A DNA stretch of 41,266 nt from an uncultured Mycoplasmatota bacterium (GTDB lineage Bacteria; Bacillota_I; Bacilli_A; RF39; UBA660), in contig USNG01000011.1 of NCBI GenBank assembly GCA_900556025.1, forward strand, positions 1 to 41,266. Direction: 5' to 3'. Position numbers and translations under genes: made by a program. Shown piece after piece: positions 1 to 6,748 of the stretch; positions within the stretch are counted from its first letter, which is position 1; the number at the start of each line of letters is the position of its first letter. Under the pieces are notes generated by a model that ran no database searches, had not been told where the DNA came from, and saw only the letters and a program-made list of their open reading frames with translations.

Positions 1-291
1 ACTCAACAAGAGTTATTAAATTATTACAATGCTAACATTACTTATGTTAGTTTGAGTAAAGGTATAAATGGGTTCGTTTTCAACCATAGAGGTATTTACA
101 ATATAATTATTAATTCTAACCTATCCTATTATAAAAAAAGAAAATCAATACTACACGAACTTGCACATATTGAACTTTCACATTTAGACCAGGATAAAAC
201 AATGTTGGAATTTAACAGAAATGGTTTTGAAGATGAAGCTGATAAATATATTAGGTTCATCAAAGAAAAATTAAATAATAATTTCGATTAA
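1..291 (+). CDS. ImmA/IrrE-like metallopeptidase, 5' end truncated by window edge
   Basis: The reading frame is open from base 1, so the start lies to the left; the TTG at 52 is probably internal. At least 96 residues are visible. The sequence HELAHIELSH holds the HExxH zinc-binding and catalytic motif, and the downstream E in FEDEADKY is placed like the third zinc ligand of ImmA/IrrE (DUF955) peptidases. In ICEBs1-type elements such proteins cleave the element's repressor to trigger excision. Its position near an integrase at a chromosomal integration site fits that role, but no repressor gene is visible in the window. The family assignment is fairly secure; the role in element control is inference. 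Confidence 0.7.
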   Translation, partial: TQQELLNYYNANITYVSLSKGINGFVFNHRGIYNIIINSNLSYYKKRKSILHELAHIELSHLDQDKTMLEFNRNGFEDEADKYIRFIKEKLNNNFD

Positions 292-346
292 AAATATGCT
301 AGTACAGGTATTTTTGAAATAAAAGTTTAGAAAGGAGTATAAAAAT

Positions 347-772
347 ATGGAAGAAACAATAAAAAAAGCAAAACTTTCAGTTGCAGCATTATTTTATAAG
401 TTATTTATAGATTTATTTGCTTGTTGCATTTTAATCGGCTTTATTTGGTTTCCAAGAGATTTGATCAATTATTTTACAACTAAATTAGAAATAACAAATC
501 GTAGAATAAAAGGAAAAATTGGTTTAATTAACACTAATGAGCTTGATAGTCCATTAAATAAGATAAATAGTGTTCAAATTAAGCAAGGATTATTTGGAAA
601 ATTGTTCAATTATGGAACTATTATAATAACGACATCATCTACAACATTTGAATTTAGTTACATAACTAAACCTAATGAATTTAAATCAATTCTAAATAAT
701 CAAATCGAAGCATACGAAGAAAATAAAATGAATATGCAAGCAAAAAAAATAGCTGATGCCATGAATAAATAA
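347..772 (+). CDS. PH-domain (bPH_2/YdbS-like) membrane protein
   Basis: This is a 141-residue protein behind a good Shine-Dalgarno (AAAGGAG). Residues about 18-37 form a hydrophobic segment. The following part (KLEITNRRIKGKIGLINT... LDSPLNKINSVQIKQGLFGKLFNYGTIIITT) has the pattern of bacterial PH-like domains: a short 'T..RI..K.GLI....' strand, an 'I.SV...QG..GKL.NYG.I.I.T' core and a final helix. It lies between the ImmA-like gene and the integrase, so it is probably cargo of the mobile element. Function is unknown. Fold confidence is good; nothing points to a specific role. Confidence 0.6.
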   Translation: MEETIKKAKLSVAALFYKLFIDLFACCILIGFIWFPRDLINYFTTKLEITNRRIKGKIGLINTNELDSPLNKINSVQIKQGLFGKLFNYGTIIITTSSTTFEFSYITKPNEFKSILNNQIEAYEENKMNMQAKKIADAMNK

Positions 773-797
773 AAAAAGCACCTGCGCCAACAGGTAC
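771..797 (-). terminator. Weak possible minus-strand terminator
   Basis: A five-base-pair stem (ACCTG 780-784 with CAGGT 791-795) is followed on the minus strand by a run of T (complement of 771-777). It is oriented for a minus-strand transcript although no minus-strand gene is visible here, so its role is unclear. Confidence 0.3.
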
Positions 798-917
798 TAT
801 AATATAGAAAAACTTTAAATATCAATATCCACGCTAATAGAATTGAGTTTTTTAAATGTTTTTCTATGAAAAATTATACTAAAATTAAACATAAAAATCA
901 AGAAAGGAATGATGAAA

Positions 918-2018
918 ATGGCAGTTTATAAAAGTAAAATTGCTACTAAAGACGGAAGACAATACTTTTTTAGAATTAAATACAAAGATATATTAGGTGT
1001 TACTCATGATTATACATCTCAAAAATATAAAACTTTAAGAGATGCAACAAATGAAGAAACGATGTACAAATTACAAGTTATGCAAAAGAATATATCTACA
1101 TCAATATTAACAATAGATCAAATTTGGAAAGAATACTATCTTTGGAAATCTGATAAGATTAAAAGACAAACTCTTAATAAAATAGTAGTTCAATATAATA
1201 AATACATAAAATCATTAGGAAAAATAAAGATAAATGATTTTAATATAAAACATTATCAATTTTTTAAAAAAGAAATGGATAATAGCCATCTTTCTGTAGT
1301 TTATAAAAACAAAATACAAGGTCTATTAGCATCTCTAATAAGATATTCTAACAAATATTATTCTACCAGCATGGAAATTTTGAAATATTTTGAAGCTTTT
1401 AAAGAAACTGATAAAGTTAAAAAAGAAATGTTATATTTCACATACGAAGAATATCTTAAATTCATTGATAAAGTTGAAAAATTTGACTATAAGGTCTTTT
1501 ATCAAGTGTTGTATTTTTTAGGTTTAAGACAAGGTGAATGCACTGCTCTTAGTTGGAAAGATATTGATATTAAAAATAAAACTATAAATATAAATAAAAC
1601 TTTAACAACAAAATTAAAAGGCGAAACATATACAATTACAAGTCCTAAAACCAAAAGTAGTTGTAGAGTACTGCCTATTCCTAATAATGTCTTAGAATCT
1701 TTAAAAACATTGTATAGCAATGCTAAAAAGTACACAGATTTTAATAATAACTGGTTTGTGTTTGGGAATAGTTTACCATTTAGAGAAACTACAATTCAAG
1801 TTAACAAAAATAAAGCATGTAAACTTGCGAATGTTAAGCAAATAAGGATTCACGATTTTAGACATAGCTGTGCATCACTTTTGATTAATAAAGGAGCAAG
1901 TATAGCTTTAGTATCTAAATATCTAGGCCATAGTAATATATCAATAACATTGAATACTTATACTCATATGTATAAAAGTGAACTTGAAAGTATAATCCAA
2001 GTATTAGATAATTTATAA
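918..2018 (+). CDS. int: Tyrosine recombinase / phage-type integrase
   Basis: This 366-residue site-specific recombinase has an N-terminal arm-binding domain (MAVYKSKIATKDGRQYFFRIKYKD), a SAM-like core-binding domain (about 60-165) and a C-terminal catalytic domain. All catalytic residues are visible: Arg in GLRQGE (about 204), HxxR in HDFRH (about 312/315), His in LGHS (about 338) and the nucleophilic Tyr in NTYTHMY (about 348). It should therefore be active. ATG codons also occur at 909 and 912, but AAAGGA at 903-908 is best spaced for the ATG at 918. The gene reads toward the tmRNA gene and stops 75 bases from its 3' end, the usual place for an integrase next to its attachment site in ssrA. 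Confidence 0.92.
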   Translation: MAVYKSKIATKDGRQYFFRIKYKDILGVTHDYTSQKYKTLRDATNEETMYKLQVMQKNISTSILTIDQIWKEYYLWKSDKIKRQTLNKIVVQYNKYIKSLGKIKINDFNIKHYQFFKKEMDNSHLSVVYKNKIQGLLASLIRYSNKYYSTSMEILKYFEAFKETDKVKKEMLYFTYEEYLKFIDKVEKFDYKVFYQVLYFLGLRQGECTALSWKDIDIKNKTININKTLTTKLKGETYTITSPKTKSSCRVLPIPNNVLESLKTLYSNAKKYTDFNNNWFVFGNSLPFRETTIQVNKNKACKLANVKQIRIHDFRHSCASLLINKGASIALVSKYLGHSNISITLNTYTHMYKSELESIIQVLDNL

Positions 2019-2125
2019 AAGTGTGTTTCGTAGTGTGTTTGATGTAATAATTTACAAATAAAAAGCCTAAATTTAAGGCTAAATTAACAATATTGGTGGA
2101 GCTGAGGAGTAACGAACTCCTGTCC
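2019..2125. other. Probable element/chromosome junction (att site) at the 3' end of ssrA
   Basis: The integrase ends at 2018 and the tmRNA 3' CCA end is at 2094. Many tyrosine-recombinase elements integrate into the T-arm/acceptor region of ssrA and restore its 3' end. The short interval includes a direct repeat of GTGTGTTT (around 2021-2040), which could be a recombinase-binding arm site. The second att copy would lie left of the window, so the crossover cannot be placed exactly. This is inference from arrangement. Confidence 0.5.
2056..2080 (-). terminator. Terminator of tmRNA gene
   Basis: On the minus strand AGCCT and AGGCT (2064-2068 with 2076-2080) form a stem with a seven-base loop, followed by TTTTTATTTG. 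It lies 14 bases past the tmRNA CCA end. Confidence 0.65.
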
Positions 2126-2447
2126 AAAATTCATTCCAATAGAATTTCTACAAGTTTAGTTGGTTTTTATACTCAAATAATAATGTAGATTGCCAACTTC
2201 TCTTATTATTCAAAGTTTGCTAAACATTCATTATAAATCACAAACATATTTATAATATAGTTCACTTTATGACACCCTACTTTAAACTCGTGAACAAAAG
2301 TTTAAGAGGATGCTCCACTTTATACTAAATTAAGCAAAAGCTGGAGAGAAACTATAATCGTTTCCAGTTATTTTGATTTTTGCATTTTAAGTATGCCTAC
2401 TACTTGCATTCTATCCAAATATAATTCTGTCGAATCAATGCAGCCCC
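2094..2447 (-). ncRNA. ssrA: tmRNA (transfer-messenger RNA)
   Basis: The minus strand starts GGGGCTGCATTGATTCGACA, a hallmark tmRNA 5' end, and finishes CAGCTCCACCA with the CCA encoded. GGGGCUG pairs with CAGCUCC to form the acceptor stem, and GGAG-TTCGTTA-CTCC is the T-arm. Its length of 354 bases is normal. The tag reading frame lies at 2330-2383. The RNA rescues stalled ribosomes by trans-translation with SmpB. The gene is intact even though a mobile element abuts its 3' end. Confidence 0.95.
2330..2383 (-). other. tmRNA proteolysis-tag reading frame
   Basis: Reading from the GCA at 2383 gives AKIKITGNDYSFSPAFA then TAA. The frame is closed just upstream by TAA. The 17-residue tag ends AFA rather than the LAA common in Bacillus, resembling mycoplasma-type tags that end in AFA. 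GCA as the resume codon is inferred from the frame and from family custom. Confidence 0.8.
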
Positions 2448-2458
2448 ATGTAACACAG

Positions 2459-2464
2459 ATTATA
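2459..2464 (-). promoter_or_regulatory. tmRNA promoter (-10)
   Basis: A perfect TATAAT preceded by TGG (extended -10) places the transcription start about 5 bases upstream of the mature tmRNA 5' end. No good -35 is evident. Confidence 0.7.
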
Positions 2465-2492
2465 CCATATTTTATGATAAAAAGCCACATTA

Positions 2493-2521
2493 TTGACAAA
2501 TTTACTTATATTTCATAAAAT
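2493..2521 (+). promoter_or_regulatory. Strong promoter, probably giving a leaderless mRNA
   Basis: The -35 TTGACA (2493-2498) and -10 TAAAAT (2516-2521) are 17 bases apart. The predicted start of transcription is about 2528, next to the ATG at 2529, and there is no Shine-Dalgarno in between. Confidence 0.7.
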
Positions 2522-2528
2522 AATATAC

Positions 2529-3239
2529 ATGAAGAATAGTTTAATTAAAAATGTTGAAATAGTATTTGTTAATTTAATAACTTTAACTAGATTAATTGGA
2601 GCAATTGCACTTCCATTCATTTATTGTTTTAAAGGTGCTGGAAATTGTGCTTTAATAACTCTAATACTTTTTGCAACTGATGCAATTGATGGATTTCTTG
2701 CAAGAACACTACACTGTTCTACATTCTTTGGAAGTATGATAGATGCCATCAGTGATAAACTATTAAACTCAATTGCTTTTATTTTATTAGGTATTCAATA
2801 TGAATCAATGTTTATTCCACTAATTCTAGAAATAGCTATATTTTATACAAGCTACTCTACTTATAGATATGGTGGTAATGTTCAATCTAGTAAAACTGGA
2901 AAAATTAAAACAATCATATTAGATGTATGTGTAATATTAAGTTTTACACTTATAGCATTAACTAAATTCAACATAAACAATCACACACTAGTATTATTAA
3001 TATCAAATACTAAATTAATAATATTCATGCTTAGTATGATAATAACAGTGGCTAGTCTATTCACATTATTTGATTATATGAAAAAGAATACTCTAACAAG
3101 ACAAAATCCAGCATCAATAAAAATTAAACTTCAAAAAAGAAAACTAAAAACAATAAAAGAAATTCTAAGTAATATGTTTGATACAACTTACTATTTAAAA
3201 CATAAAAATGAATCTATCATGGAACAATTATATAAGTAA
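2529..3239 (+). CDS. CDP-alcohol phosphatidyltransferase (PgsA-like)
   Basis: This 236-residue membrane enzyme would transfer a phosphatidyl group from CDP-diacylglycerol to an alcohol. The family signature D-G-x2-A-R-x8-G-x3-D-x3-D is complete, in DGFLARTLHC...FFGSMIDAISDK near residues 55-80. Several hydrophobic segments follow, and there is a basic C-terminal tail (KIKLQKRKLKTIKE). Phosphatidylglycerophosphate synthase is the likeliest activity, but the acceptor cannot be read from the sequence. The ATG at 2529 is chosen over the TTG at 2493 because the latter is the promoter -35. It has no ribosome-binding site and probably uses a leaderless mRNA. Confidence 0.85.
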   Translation: MKNSLIKNVEIVFVNLITLTRLIGAIALPFIYCFKGAGNCALITLILFATDAIDGFLARTLHCSTFFGSMIDAISDKLLNSIAFILLGIQYESMFIPLILEIAIFYTSYSTYRYGGNVQSSKTGKIKTIILDVCVILSFTLIALTKFNINNHTLVLLISNTKLIIFMLSMIITVASLFTLFDYMKKNTLTRQNPASIKIKLQKRKLKTIKEILSNMFDTTYYLKHKNESIMEQLYK

Positions 3240-3263
3240 ATTTACTATTTTATAATTTTATGG

Positions 3264-3269
3264 TAAAAT
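3264..3269 (+). promoter_or_regulatory. Possible extended -10 promoter
   Basis: TGG-TAAAAT lies 18 bases upstream of the ATG at 3288, followed by the Shine-Dalgarno AGGAAGTG. No clear -35 was found. Confidence 0.4.
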
Positions 3270-3287
3270 ACTTTAGGAAGTGATAAG

Positions 3288-3842
3288 ATGGAAAAAATAA
3301 AAATTATACTAGTAGTAATAATAGCCGTAGTTGGAGCACTACTAATATATGACAAATTTACTGAAGAAAAAGAAAATATTAAAATTGAATATAAAAATAT
3401 AAATAGTGAATATACTTTAGTAGAAAAAAATAATATATTTAAATATAAAAATATTGATGATGTTATTAAGACAATTCAATCTGGATCTGGTGTTATATTC
3501 TTATGTTCTCCAGAATCAGATTCATGTCAACAATACGCTGAATCTTTAGATAAAGCTAGTAAAGAAGCTAATTTAGATCAAATAATTTATTGTAATATTA
3601 AAAGTGATAGAAATTCTAATAGTATTAAGTATCAAAAATTAGTTAGTTTATTAAATGATTACTTAAGCGTAGATGATTTAAATAATAAAATAATATATAT
3701 GCCAGAAGTATTATTCATAAATAATGGTAAAATCATTGATCATGATAATACAAATACTTTAAATAATGAAAATGATTTAACTACAAGATTATATAATAAA
3801 ATGTTAGCTATAAATAATGTTGAGGAGGCAGCTATACAATGA
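3288..3842 (+). CDS. Membrane-anchored thioredoxin-like protein
   Basis: The 184-residue protein has one N-terminal membrane helix (about 4-21) and then a soluble domain. That domain resembles a thioredoxin fold: a strand VIFLCSPESDSC at the active-site position, a helix, and MPEVLFINNGKII, which matches the cis-Pro strand and following strand of thioredoxins. The cysteines are six residues apart (C-SPESDS-C) rather than the usual CxxC, so classical disulfide exchange is doubtful. The stop overlaps the next start by four bases (ATGA), so the two are probably translationally coupled. Fold assignment is moderate; function unknown. Confidence 0.55.
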   Translation: MEKIKIILVVIIAVVGALLIYDKFTEEKENIKIEYKNINSEYTLVEKNNIFKYKNIDDVIKTIQSGSGVIFLCSPESDSCQQYAESLDKASKEANLDQIIYCNIKSDRNSNSIKYQKLVSLLNDYLSVDDLNNKIIYMPEVLFINNGKIIDHDNTNTLNNENDLTTRLYNKMLAINNVEEAAIQ

Positions 3843-4153
3843 ATTGGGAACAATATTTAATTATTATTGCAATCTTAATTATAATATCTTTAATTGTAAT
3901 TAAGATGAGCAGAAAAGACTTTGCTATTGAAATTAATAAATTAATTCAATACTTAGGTGGCAAAGATAATATAATTGATTCACAAATAAACCTTTCTCGA
4001 TTAAAAGTAACACTTAAAGATACTTCATTAGTTAATAAAGAAGGAATACAAAAATTAGGTGCTAAAGGAATCGTAGAAATAGATAATGAATTAAAAATTA
4101 TATTAGGTCCAAACTCAAAACAATTAAAAAAGTATATGGCAGACTTAAAATAA
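3839..4153 (+). CDS. Membrane-tethered PTS EIIB-like domain without the active-site cysteine
   Basis: A 104-residue protein: one membrane helix (about 5-24), then a domain matching the glucose-type EIIB fold (IQYLGGKDNI.....SRLKVTLKDTSLV...GIQKLGAKGIVEI...KIILGP). In true EIIB the phosphorylated cysteine sits in C-A-T-R-L-R; here the aligned stretch is N-L-S-R-L-K, so the phosphorylation site is missing. It overlaps the thioredoxin-like gene by four bases and ends in a terminator. A structural or regulatory use of the fold is more likely than sugar phosphorylation. Confidence 0.7.
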   Translation: MNWEQYLIIIAILIIISLIVIKMSRKDFAIEINKLIQYLGGKDNIIDSQINLSRLKVTLKDTSLVNKEGIQKLGAKGIVEIDNELKIILGPNSKQLKKYMADLK

Positions 4154-4179
4154 AAGATGATTTTAAAAATCATCTTTTT
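4152..4179. terminator. Bidirectional terminator between convergent genes
   Basis: GATGATTT pairs with AAATCATC (4156-4163 with 4167-4174), flanked by AAAA and TTTTT so that it can work in both directions. It overlaps the stop codon of the minus-strand gene at 4170. Confidence 0.85.
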
Positions 4180-4811
4180 GTTATAACTAATTTATCTTTT
4201 TTAGCTCTTTGTAGTCCTCTACTACATTCTTCTGGACAAACTCTAACAAGTTCTTTTATAAGAGATAGAATCTCTATTCTTTCTCTTACTGCTACATGAT
4301 CAAAATGTTGTATTTGAACATCATATACCAAATTTTCTATATCCTCAGATAGTTTTTCATTAACACTTTTACCAGTAAGTTTCATTACTGCTTTAGCTAA
4401 TATATGTTGATATTTCTTCCATTCATCAACTATTTTAAATGGATCTTCTAATGGGTAACATTCAATACTATCAGGTATTAAATTCACTCCACCTTTAGGT
4501 CTTTCTTCTAAAGTAAGAGAGCATCCATCACTCTTAAGTAGTGAACATGTAGTTTTCATAGATAATAAATCAACTTTATCTCTATTGATATTTCTAGCTC
4601 TTAAATATAAAAATGGTGATATATATTCTGCACCAGAAGAATTAGTTTTAAAAAATAATGCAGCTACAATAGAAGCTTTACCACTATTTAATACTTCAAG
4701 CACTTTATTTAGTGTAACAATATCAAAATTATCTACACCATAGTCACAACCTGATTTCTTACAACAATATCCACCACATTTTTTACATAAATCTTTATTT
4801 ACATATTCCAT
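4170..4811 (-). CDS. YkgJ-like cysteine-cluster protein
   Basis: This is a 213-residue soluble protein rich in cysteines: CKKCGGYCCKKSGC near the N terminus, then TTCSLLKSDGCSL, ERPKGG and ECYPLED. That order (CxxCxxxCC, an internal C..G.C, then RP...C..YP) resembles the zinc- or iron-binding YkgJ/UPF0153 family, whose function is poorly known. ATG codons occur at 4823 and 4811; GGGGTG is spaced for 4811, so that start is chosen. It is a single gene convergent with the EIIB-like gene. The C-terminal half is helical, with two further cysteines in VCPEECSRG. Confidence 0.6.
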   Translation of the reverse strand: MEYVNKDLCKKCGGYCCKKSGCDYGVDNFDIVTLNKVLEVLNSGKASIVAALFFKTNSSGAEYISPFLYLRARNINRDKVDLLSMKTTCSLLKSDGCSLTLEERPKGGVNLIPDSIECYPLEDPFKIVDEWKKYQHILAKAVMKLTGKSVNEKLSEDIENLVYDVQIQHFDHVAVRERIEILSLIKELVRVCPEECSRGLQRAKKDKLVITKR

Positions 4812-4859
4812 AATACACCCCATAACAAGAGCATATTATATCATTATATTCTTATATTA

Positions 4860-5021
4860 TCAATAATAAGGATAATATCCATAAGGATTATTATAATAAA
4901 CTGGTCTTGGTCTATAAGGACTAAAATAATCCACTGCTACTCCACCAGTTAAAGCACCTAATAAAAATGGAGCTGCAAAACCGAATCTATTATTTTTTGT
5001 ATATTTAAACTTTCCATACAT
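4860..5021 (-). CDS. Small tyrosine/proline-rich protein (53 residues)
   Basis: The frame begins MYGKFKYTKNNRFGFAAPFL, continues with a glycine-rich hydrophobic stretch (LLGALTGGVAVDYF) and ends in a Tyr/Pro/Asn-rich tail (YRPRPVYYNNPYGYYPYY) before TGA. AGAGGTG is correctly spaced before the ATG, which argues that it is real. The layout is one short membrane-active segment plus a surface-type tail. I do not recognise a named family, though similar tiny Tyr-rich proteins are common in Bacillota surface and spore layers. It is monocistronic, between two minus-strand genes. Confidence 0.6.
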   Translation of the reverse strand: MYGKFKYTKNNRFGFAAPFLLGALTGGVAVDYFSPYRPRPVYYNNPYGYYPYY

Positions 5022-5048
5022 AACTATTCACCTCTAACTTATCTTATG

Positions 5049-5072
5049 AAAAAAGCACAACTACGATTGTGC
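5049..5072 (-). terminator. Terminator of the degenerate metallophosphoesterase gene
   Basis: GCACAA (5055-5060) pairs with TTGTGC (5067-5072), and six T follow on the minus strand. Confidence 0.8.
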
Positions 5073-5960
5073 TTTTAAACGATATAAATTAAAAGATGGT
5101 TTATTCATAAATCTATATTTATATTTTAATGTTCCAAGACCGCTAGAAACATATATATTAGTTATTCCTTTTTCATAATGCTCACCATAATATTTATATG
5201 AATTTTCATCTACAAATAATCCTCCATAAAAAGGTATAACAACACTACCATTCAAAGAATGTCCAAGTAATACTAAATCAACTTCATATGTACTTTCATC
5301 TAAATACTTAAGAGTTTTACCATCATGAGCTAATACGATTATATAATGTCTATTTTCATCACTATAGAACTTAAAAGCCTCATCTAAATTTATTTTATCT
5401 TTAAATGAACAAGGTAATCCAACTATATATAAAGATTCATTAGTTTTATAAAATATTTCTTCATATTGATTATTTAATACTTTAAAGTCACTTCTATTCA
5501 TAACTTCATTATAATCACTATAAAAATAATCATTATCACCATTAATAGCATACTTCCCAATACTAGCTTTAATTGAAGATAATTCATTAATTAACATTTC
5601 TTTGTCTTTAGAACTAATCTTAGCACCTTTAATAACTAAATCACCAGTAAAAACTACTATATCAGGTCTTAACTCATTAATTTTATTTACAAGGCTTTTA
5701 ATATCCTCACTATTAACAGTAGATTTATATAACAAATCACTAAAATGAACTATTTTAATACCACTAAAATTCTTAGTTAATATACTACTCTCTACTCTAT
5801 ATTCTTTTACTATTAATCCTTTAATACCAACGTATTTAGAATAGAAAACACATCCAACTAATAAAACAACTATAAATATTAAAAAGTTCAAAAAATGATG
5901 TTTTTTCTTATGACCTTCTTTTTCCTCTAATTCTTCATTATCTTTCTCTATCTCACTCAT
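5061..5960 (-). CDS. Membrane-anchored metallophosphoesterase-like protein with lost metal ligands
   Basis: This 299-residue protein has a charged cytoplasmic N terminus (EKEGHKKKHH), one membrane helix (about 23-44) and a YkuE-type calcineurin-like fold. Comparison with the intact paralogue at 23182-24063 shows changed motifs: SDLLYKS for SDMHNR, GDNDY for GNHED, LAHDGK for VAHNPLW and GHSLNG for GHVHGG. FTGDL is kept. At least two metal-binding histidines are missing, so catalysis is doubtful. It is coupled to the CPBP protease gene by a TAATG overlap at 5960. It may be a binding or regulatory pseudoenzyme. Confidence 0.75.
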   Translation of the reverse strand: MSEIEKDNEELEEKEGHKKKHHFLNFLIFIVVLLVGCVFYSKYVGIKGLIVKEYRVESSILTKNFSGIKIVHFSDLLYKSTVNSEDIKSLVNKINELRPDIVVFTGDLVIKGAKISSKDKEMLINELSSIKASIGKYAINGDNDYFYSDYNEVMNRSDFKVLNNQYEEIFYKTNESLYIVGLPCSFKDKINLDEAFKFYSDENRHYIIVLAHDGKTLKYLDESTYEVDLVLLGHSLNGSVVIPFYGGLFVDENSYKYYGEHYEKGITNIYVSSGLGTLKYKYRFMNKPSFNLYRLKAQS

Positions 5961-6667
5961 TATGCAACACCTAAATAAAACATAGAAAGTAATAATAAAG
6001 CAGTCATAGTATTATGCAAACAATGGATTGTCATAGAATTAAACACACTTTTATTTTCATAATCCATTAATGCAAAAGCAACTCCTAAAGAACCATAAGG
6101 TAATATATAAATTAAATCACTAATTACAAAAGATCCACCAAATACATTAGTTAATATATGAGCTCCTCCAAATAAAACTCCACATACTAACGCATATAAC
6201 CATTTATTACTTATTAATGGTTGAATACTTTTTCTAAATATAATTTCTTCACTTATTGGAGCATATAAAGATATATTAATTAAAGCAAATATAGTATTAT
6301 TAAATAACATCTCTCTTACTTGACTTTCATTAGTAGAAATATCATTTTTAAGAACCATAGTGATAAGTAAATTAAAAAATATCATACTCATTATTCCCAT
6401 CACATAATACTTAAATGAACTCTTCATAGACTTCTTAAAATTCTTTTTAAACGTCTTAGCTTCATTTATTAAATCTTTATAATACATCACTACTAATATA
6501 AAAACAAAACTAACTTCAGATAAAAATGTACATATTACTTCTGACTTAATAAATTCACTATACATCAAAGAAAGTACTGTAGGTAAAACTACTATTCCAA
6601 CTAAACATATAAAACAGAATAATAAGTTAATATACCATGGTCTATCTTTAGAACACCTCGTAATCAT
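5960..6667 (-). CDS. CPBP-family intramembrane metalloprotease
   Basis: A 235-residue polytopic membrane protein with the three CPBP (CaaX protease/bacteriocin-processing) motifs: EEIIFRKS (EExxxR), FGGAHI (FxxxH) and HCLHN (HxxxN). Members cleave substrates within the membrane; in Bacillota many protect against bacteriocins or handle peptides. Shine-Dalgarno AAGGATG precedes the ATG at 6667. Its stop overlaps the start of the metallophosphoesterase-like gene, so the two products are made together. The substrate cannot be inferred. Confidence 0.88.
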   Translation of the reverse strand: MITRCSKDRPWYINLLFCFICLVGIVVLPTVLSLMYSEFIKSEVICTFLSEVSFVFILVVMYYKDLINEAKTFKKNFKKSMKSSFKYYVMGIMSMIFFNLLITMVLKNDISTNESQVREMLFNNTIFALINISLYAPISEEIIFRKSIQPLISNKWLYALVCGVLFGGAHILTNVFGGSFVISDLIYILPYGSLGVAFALMDYENKSVFNSMTIHCLHNTMTALLLLSMFYLGVA

Positions 6668-6713
6668 ATTATCACATCCTTATTATAATTATATAACAAC
6701 ACTCATCTTTATA

Positions 6714-6748
6714 AAAGAAAAAGTTAACTTATTTTACTAAGTTAACTT
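6714..6748 (-). terminator. Terminator of tyrS
   Basis: AAGTTAACTTA and TAAGTTAACTT (6721-6731 with 6738-6748) form an eleven-base-pair stem overlapping the tyrS stop, followed by TTTCTTTTAT on the minus strand. Confidence 0.85.

Noticed and set aside
773..917. A gene in the gap between the PH-domain gene and the integrase
   Set aside because: All frames are interrupted and there is no Shine-Dalgarno; only a weak hairpin is visible.
1915..2127. A minus-strand open frame across the integrase end and the tmRNA 3' end
   Set aside because: It overlaps the well-supported integrase and tmRNA, lacks a ribosome-binding site and has low-complexity hydrophobic sequence typical of antisense frames.
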